DNA of 64,000 nucleotides, taken from assembly GCF_011397635.1 (NCBI RefSeq), contig NC_064770.1, positions 8,146,826 through 8,210,825 on the forward strand, written 5' to 3'. Source of the DNA: Epinephelus fuscoguttatus. Taxonomy: Eukaryota; Chordata; Actinopteri; Perciformes; Serranidae. The notes under the pieces are model-generated. The model was not told the DNA's origin, searched no databases, and saw nothing but the letters and a program-made list of their open reading frames with translations. Both the position numbers and the translations under genes were made by a program. Below are positions 58,021 through 64,000 of this stretch, piece after piece. Numbering within the stretch: position 1 is the stretch's first letter; the number at the start of each line of letters is the position of its first letter.

Positions 58021-59286
58021 TCAGTCCAAATAATGCTGGGGAACTCTACGCTGTCTTCTGGGCCGAGGGGTCCTCCTTGCCCTGCCCTCCCCAAAATCCT
58101 GCGTGGGAATAACTGCTCCAAGCGGTGTGACTTGAACATCCATCTGCTGTTGGGCCCCCAAACGCAGTGGCCCCCTTGAAAGGTGCTGCAGGGATGGAGC
58201 CCCCTCCGCAGGATGTGTTTGAACACCCGTAGAAGACCGGCGATCCTGCTTGTGGTTTGGTTGGTTCAATCCTTGGTATGGTGCCAGGCAGTCGCAGTGT
58301 ATCACCACAACTCGGCCCCATCCTGTCAGCCTCACCCTATACACTACCTCCCCTACTTGTTCCAAAACCCAGCAGGGCCCAACCCAGTTACTCTGCAGTT
58401 TAGGTGACTTCCCCTTGATCTGCTTTGGTGCATAGACCCACACCAAGTCCTCCGCGTTGAAGTGAGTCCCTTTTGTGTGCTGGTCATAAGCTCGCTTTTG
58501 CCGGGCCCCCGCAGTCTCCGCTTGTTTCCTTGCAAACTCGTGGTCCTGATCCAGCCTCTCTCTTAATTGGGTAGCATACTCCGGACCAGCTGGTACTTGG
58601 GGGGTATCTGGGGGACGCCCATACACCAGAGTAGGGGGTGTCCTGAGCTCCCTACCCAACATCAACAGAGCTGGCATGCACTCCGTGGTCTCTTGTGTCG
58701 CTGAACGGCAAGCCATTAAGACTAGTGGTAGCTGCAGGTCCCAGTCCTTCTGATCCTTCGCTACCACCAGGGCTAACTGCGCACCTAGAGTGTGATTAAA
58801 CCTCTCCACCAGCCCATCACTCTGGGGGTGGAGAGGCATCGTCCGGGTCTTGTGTATTCCAAGCTGTTTACACATTTCCATGAACAGCTGGGCCTCGAAA
58901 TTTCTTCCTTGGTCGGAGTGCAGTTCAGTGGGCACCCCGAAACGGCTGAACATACCTTCAATCAGCACCTCGCAAACAGTAGCTGCCTCTTGATCTGGAA
59001 CAGCCACCGCCTCCGGCCATTTGGTGAAATAGTCCAGTGCCACCACCACGTAACGATTTCCATGTGGCGTGCGGGGAAAGGGGCCTAGTATGTCAACAGC
59101 CACTCTGTCCATTGGCGCCCCAACCTGGTACTGTTGTAGTGGTGCTCTACTCTGGCCTGTGGGTCCCTTGCGAGCAACGCAGGGATCACATCTCTGGCAA
59201 AAGGCTTCTACATCACGCCTACAAGTGCTCCAATAGAATCCCTGTCGCACTCTCTTCAGTGTTTTGTTTACACCAAAGTGCCCCAC
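58021..59286 (-). pseudogene. Ty3/gypsy integrase (second element)
   Basis: An open 421-codon frame. It starts within the HHCC zinc finger (GHFGVNKTLKRVRQGFYW, CQRCDPC) and contains the catalytic Asp residues (VAVDILGPFP and LHSDQGRNFE) and Glu (PLHPQSDGLVERFN). A GPY/F-like C-terminal module follows (WVGPCWVLEQVGEVVYRV), then a long tail ending RVPQHYLD. There is no chromodomain. The integrase looks intact, but it is joined directly to the reverse-transcriptase thumb because RNase H is missing, so no complete pol can be made. Confidence 0.88.
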
Positions 59287-60120
59287 TCAAATTGTACATT
59301 CTTGTATGTCAGCCGGTTTAGAGGTGCAGCCACAGTCGAGAACATGGCAATGAAGCGGTGGTAATAAGAGGCTAACCCCAGGAAGGAGCGCACCTCAGAA
59401 GCATTCTTTGGAACCGGCCAATTCCGTACTGCAGTGATCTTATCCTCCTCTGTGCTCACCCCCTGCGCACTCACTTTGTGGCCCAGGAAAGTTAGTTCTT
59501 TCTGCATCAGTCTGCATTTCTCAGGGTTCAACTTTAACCCTGCATGTTGGATCTTGGAGAAGGTCAACCGGAGGGCCTGCAAGGCAGTGTCAAAGTCTGG
59601 AACATGGATCAGAACATCGTCAAGATAGACTTGCTTGTTTCATGACGGGACATCCAGGAGCACTTGCTCCATGAGCCTTTCGAATGTGGCCGGGGCGTTG
59701 CAAAGTCCGAACAGCATGACTGTGAATTGCCACAGTCCAGAACCAGTCGTGAAGGCTGTCTTTGGCCAGTCCTCCAGTGACAGTGGCACCTGCCAATAAC
59801 CACTCCTTAAATCAAGAGAGGAGAACCAGGCAGAGCCTCTGATTCCATCCAACGCATCATTGACTCAGGGCAGGGGATATGAGTCTTTGACTGTGACCTC
59901 ATTCACCTGTCTGAAGTCAACACAAAAGCGCCATCCTGGACTAATTTTCTTTGGTACCATTACCACAGGTGACACCCATGAGCTGTTTGACGGTTCAATC
60001 ACTCCAGCCGCTCTCATCTCCGCCACACTGTTCAGCTGCTGCCTGTTTATGCAATGGTATGCGACGTGGGCGCTGACGAATTGGATGCGCTGTGCCTGTG
60101 TCAGTCTCATGCTGGATTAA
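59287..60120 (-). pseudogene. Ty3/gypsy reverse transcriptase (second element)
   Basis: Pieces are [20 protein letters not shown] and [13 protein letters not shown] (59865-60110), then AWFSSLDLRSGYWQV and FGLCNAPATFERLM (59640-59852). After an in-frame TGA comes VYLDDVLIHV with YLDD, followed by the thumb LTFLGHKVSAQG and RSFLGLASYYHRF up to FEWG at about 59290. The stop and a frame change mark it as dead. Confidence 0.88.
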
Positions 60121-61678
60121 GTGGGTCCTACCCAGATCAGAAGGTGAAGTGGCAAAAATGGATCGGAACTCATACAGCAACTCCCATAACTGCTGTTGTT
60201 GCTCTGCAGACAGCCCCTCTCTACTACTCTCCAGCACAGTCTCGATAGTTTCCTCTTGGGTTGTTGGGCTTTGTGAGATACTACACGTGATGCTACCATC
60301 CCCAGCTGCATTGTTGGTGGCAAGTTCACCAGTCAGGCACAATTGGGGGTCTGAGTTGGGTAGTTTCAATGGAAGATCCTGATCAGGAATGGCACCTGTG
60401 GACAGGGGTACCAAACCTAATTGGCCTTCATCTTGCACCACATCCACACATGGAAGAGCTCTCAGTTCCTGGGAGTGGGAGTCAGTTGAAATGGTGATTG
60501 GTTGTGGACCCTGAGAGGAAACTATCTGTGATGGCTCTGGTTGAACCACAAACTCACTTGGAGACTTGGGGAGCTCTGAACATAGATCTGCCGGACATAC
60601 TGTGGTGCCAGTGTCCGGTGGGAGTCTGAAAGATGTGCTGGTTGTCTGGACTGACTTACACCGATCATCATCACATATCAGGGGTAGTGGGGGACCATCC
60701 ATGAATGTCACTGTCCTCTGTCCCACATCCAACACTGTCTTGGTGTCCTTCATAAAGTCAAAACCCAGCAGGCACTCCTCTTGAATTTCTGCCACCCACA
60801 TTATGTAAGGAAAAGTCTGTTTCCTCAGCTGGATATCGACTGTGCAATAGCCCAGCATGGCTGATTGGTCTCCGGTCACCGTGATGAGGGGCCGCACTGT
60901 TGAGCACCACTGGAGGTCCTCCGGGAGCACGTCTGGCCATATGATTGTCACTTTTGAACCAGAGTCCACGAGTGTACACACTGGTTTCCCATTAATCAGG
61001 GACCACACCCGTGACACTTTTGGTCCTGAAAGGGGGGATGCAGGGCCCACTCCCGCAACACAGTTATTAATAGTGGCTGAGTGCCTGGAAGGTGCATGAC
61101 CAGGAGCAGAGTAACCTTCCTCACCTCTGCTCCCCACCCCGTTTCCCGACGGCTGTCGTTGAGCAGGTGACATAGGATCGTTGAGTTCAGGGCAATGGTA
61201 CTGAATGTGACCCCTCTGGCCACATCTCCAACAAGTCTGCGCCTGCGGGTCTGGCGGACCGCTGTAGTCTCGAAGTCTAGGAGGTCTTGGGGCGTTCCGT
61301 TGTGGAGGGGGGGAATAGAGGGGCTGGGGGCGAGAGGGCTGCAGGGGTTTCACATTCCAGCTCTCTGTAAAGATCTGTTCCACCTCCTGTGCACACTCCA
61401 GTGTCCCTTCCCAAGATAAGGGGTTGCTAAGTCGCACCTGCTCCCGCAGCTTGTCAGGTGTCAGCCCACTGATAAAAGCTTCCTTTGTGAGGATAAACCT
61501 CTGCTTCTCACTGAACTCTGGAAATGCTTTGCAGGCTAGGTGACGTAGCTCAGCTGCATAGACCCCCAATTTCTCACCTTCCTGGCGTGTCCTCTCATTA
61601 AACAGTTGCCTGGCGGTCGACTTTCTGGTGGGATCGCCAAACTGTCTTTCTATGGCCCATGAAATGGGATTTTCGCCC

Positions 61679-61680
<2 letters not shown>
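59995..61680 (-). pseudogene. Ty3/gypsy gag-protease (second element), 5'-truncated
   Basis: Gag homology begins abruptly at PISWAIERQFGDPTRKSTAR, immediately beside the hAT-like terminal repeat, and continues through the capsid C-terminus (FISGLTPDKLREQV) and a CCHC knuckle (CWRCGQRGHIQYHC) to protease (CTLVDSGSKVTIIW, active site DSG). The N-terminal gag and the 5' LTR are absent. The upstream codons (IYIYIY) are translated TA repeat, not gene. Confidence 0.85.
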
Positions 61681-61715
<35 letters not shown>

Positions 61716-61718
<3 letters not shown>

Positions 61719-63337
61719 TACAGGCCAAAAGTTTGGACACACCTTCTCATTCAATGCGTTTTCTTTATTTTCATGACTATTTACATTGTAGATTCTCACT
61801 GAAGGCATCAAAACTATGAATGAACACACGTGGAGTTATGTACTTAACAAAAAAAGGTGAAATAACTGAAAACATGTTTTATATTCTAGTTTCTTCAAAA
61901 TAGCCACCCTTTGCTCTGATTACTGCTTTGCACACTCTTGGCATTCTCTCCATGAGCTTCAAGAGGTAGTCACCTGAAATGGTTTTCCAACAGTCTTGAA
62001 GGAGTTCCCAGAGGTGTTTAGCACTTGTTGGCCCCTTTGCCTTCACTCTGCGGTCCAGCTCACCCCAAACCATCTCGATTGGGTTCAGGTCTGGTGACTG
62101 TGGAGGCCAGGTCATCTGCCGCAGCACTCCATCACTCTCCTTCTTGGTCAAATAGCCCTTACACAGCCTGGAGGTGTGTTTGGGGTCATTGTCCTGTTGA
62201 AAAATAAATGATCGTCCAACTAAACGCAAACCAGATGGGATGGCATGTCGCTGCAGGATGCTGTGGTAGCCATGCTGGTTCAGTGTGCCTTCAATTTTGA
62301 ATAAATCCCCAACAGTGTCACCAGCAAAACACCCCCACACCATCACACCTCCTCCTCCATGCTTCACAGTGGGAACCAGGCATGTGGAATCCATCCGTTC
62401 ACCTTTTTCGTCTCACAAAGACACGGTTGGAACCAAAGATCTCAAATTTGGACTCATCAGACCAAAGCACAGATTTCCACTGGTCTAATGTCCATTCCTT
62501 TGTGTTTCTTGGCCCAAACAAATCTCTTCTGCTTGTTGCCTCTCCTTAGCAGTGGTTTCCTAGCAGCTATTTGACCATGAAGGCCTGATTCGCGCAGTCT
62601 CCTCTTAACAGTTGTTCTAGAGATGGGTCTGCTGCTAGAACTCTGTGTGGCATTCATCTGGTCTCTGATCTGAGCTGCTGTTAACTTGCGATTTCTGAGG
62701 CTGGTGACTCGGATGAACTTATCCTCAGAAGCAGAGGTGACTCTTGGTCTTCCTTTCCTGGGTCGGTCCTCATGTGTGCCAGTTTCGTTTGTAGCGCTTG
62801 ATGGTTTTGCGACTCCACTTGGGGACACATTTAAGTTTTGCAATTTTCGGACTGGCTGACCTTCATTTCTTAAAGTAATGATGGCCACTCGTTTTCTTTA
62901 GTTAGCTGATTGGTTCTTGCCATAATATGAATTTTAACAGTTGTCCAATAGGGCTGTCGGCTGTGTATTAACCTGACTTCTGCACAACACAACTGATGGT
63001 CCCAACCCCATTGATAAAGCAAGAAATTCCACTAATTAACCCTGATAAGGCACACCTGTGAAGTGGAAACCATTTCAGGTGACTACCTCTTGAAGCTCAT
63101 GGAGAGAATGCCAAGAGTGTGCAAAGCAGTAATCAGAGCAAAGGGTGGCTATTTTGAAGAAACTAGAATATAAAACATGTTTTCAGTTATTTCACCTTTT
63201 TTTTGTTAAGTACATAACTCCACATGTGTTCATTCATAGTTTTGATGCCTTCAGTGAGAATCTACAATGTAAATAGTCATGAAAATAAAGAAAACACATT
63301 GAATGAGAAGGTGTGTCCAAACTTTTGGCCTGTACTG
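61716..63337 (-). mobile_element. Tc1-type transposon, nearly complete, long inverted repeats
   Basis: The ends start cagtacaggccaaaagtttg on both sides (inverted), and the arms match for about 270 bases (61716-61985 and 63068-63337). A TA follows on the right; on the left the flank is CA, so one target copy has changed. The middle holds a minus-strand transposase gene. At 1.62 kb the element has the full length of its family, known in many fish by this terminal text. Confidence 0.93.
61879..62923 (-). pseudogene. Tc1-type transposase, frameshifted
   Basis: The start MARTNQLTKENEW is at 62923; the reading frame then shifts to AIITLRNEGQPVRKL (62457-62888), which covers the paired-like helix-turn-helix DNA-binding region and HEDRPRKGRPRVTSASEDKF. 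The catalytic region follows in another frame. The first Asp lies in a WSDES segment near 62455, the second in FQQDNDPKHTS and the Glu in PQSPDLNPIEMVWGELD (61879-62394). Missing bases near 62410 and 62430, plus others, break the frame. Confidence 0.9.
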
Positions 63338-63370
63338 TATATATATATCTATATATATAGATATATATAT

Positions 63371-64000
63371 GTAATTTTTTCTATATGTATGTTTTTTTAC
63401 ACATTTTTTTTTTTTAATTTTTTATGGTAGGAATTGGACACAAAAAAAAGTCGCAAATATCAGGACAAACAAACTGACAGGAAGCGATCCACAAATGTGC
63501 TGTGTGTTGTACATTGTTTTGTGAGGGTAACAACTAGTAAAGTCCAATAAAAAATGTCATACAGAGGTGGTCTCTTCGTTCCAAATAAGCCCACTTCATG
63601 ATTTATTGATAAATAAAGGTACATTAAAGAAAAAAAAAAACACGTCCTATTAAAATCTGTACTCTTAGCTGTCAAAAGCTATTTTTATTTTGTCTGAACT
63701 CCTGTTCTTTTTTCTAGATTATAAACTCAGAAAAAAACTAAACTTACAAACAATATAGTGTAATTTACTCTTCAGTACTCCATCTTTTAATATGCGTTGT
63801 CAGTTCTGTATATCTATCCTAGGATGTGCTGTGACCATTTGAAATTGCCCAAAATTTCTTGTCAAGCCATGATTTAAAGGACACATTTTTATAAAGACTG
63901 CAGATTCAGTACCAGTGTTTTAAGGACAGTAAATGAGTCCGTTTCAAGATTTACAATTGAATACTAACTATAATTGATTTTGTGCATCATTGCTCAGCTG
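63371..64000. other. Right edge, nothing recognised
   Basis: AT-rich sequence with T- and A-runs (63391-63420, 63628-63640). No exon or repeat family identified. Confidence 0.5.

Larger units (their letters stand above)
57226..61681. mobile_element. hAT-like terminal repeats enclosing a Ty3/gypsy remnant
   Basis: Left CAGGGGCGGAAATCCCA (57226-57242) and the complement of 61665-61681, CAGGGGCGAAAATCCCA, match at 16 of 17 positions in inverted orientation. Both are followed outward by TATATATA, compatible with the 8-base hAT duplication but trivial in a TA repeat. From 57243 to about 57538 the sequence looks like a hAT 5' end with a splice-donor-like ggtaag. 58021-61680 is gag-pol of a Ty3/gypsy element on the minus strand. 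No hAT transposase is present. Confidence 0.65.

Noticed and set aside
1-64000. CRISPR arrays, phage or bacterial defence systems
   Set aside because: No regularly spaced repeats or prokaryotic gene organisation; the sequence is vertebrate nuclear DNA.

Overview
The window is nuclear DNA of a ray-finned fish, most likely a percomorph teleost. The reasons are spliced vertebrate genes (jmjd6, mettl23 and two GIMAP-type GTPases), vertebrate GT-AG introns, and a dense load of repeats typical of teleosts: Tc1/mariner, hAT, PIF/Harbinger, TTAA-type MITEs, LINE and tRNA-SINE relics, and Ty3/gypsy elements including a Tf1/sushi-type chromovirus. There are no operons, ribosome-binding sites or CRISPR arrays. 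Most long reading frames are transposon relics or chance frames. Layout: 1-3348 holds the first coding exon of jmjd6 (minus) and all five coding exons of mettl23 (plus), head to head on a shared upstream region, the same arrangement as in mammals. 3349-10021 is intergenic with three short MITEs. 10022-24646 holds two minus-strand GIMAP genes, each with a tiny first coding exon and one large GTPase exon joined by a phase-1 intron; their upstream regions resemble each other, so they look like a tandem duplication. The 6.7-kb intron of the second gene carries a Harbinger MITE with an hAT nested in it, a short retroposed piece with a hammerhead-ribozyme-like core, and nested hAT MITEs. 24647-34274 has no host gene I recognise; it contains a LINE relic interrupted by a THAP-domain DNA transposon, itself carrying another MITE. 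34275-41336 is a three-layer nest: a TTAA-type MITE split by a 5.7-kb Tf1/sushi LTR retrotransposon (minus strand, target-site duplication AGGAC) and then by a LINE 3' fragment. 41337-47148 holds a SINE, a THAP exon relic, an hAT transposase relic and a long palindrome. 47149-50596 is a PIF/Harbinger element with both its genes, convergent and broken. 51697-53122 is a TTAA-flanked foldback element. 53127-57116 has a LINE relic, a direct duplication and a perfect hairpin. 57226-61681 is bounded by hAT-like inverted repeats but filled mainly by a Ty3/gypsy gag-pol lacking its 5' end and RNase H. 61716-63337 is a nearly complete Tc1 element whose transposase is broken. The host genes are not a pathway: jmjd6 (nuclear 2-oxoglutarate oxygenase) and mettl23 (methyltransferase) share an ancient divergent promoter, while the GIMAPs are a lineage-variable immune GTPase family. 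The rest is mobile-element stratigraphy, in which insertion order can be read from interrupted elements and target-site duplications.
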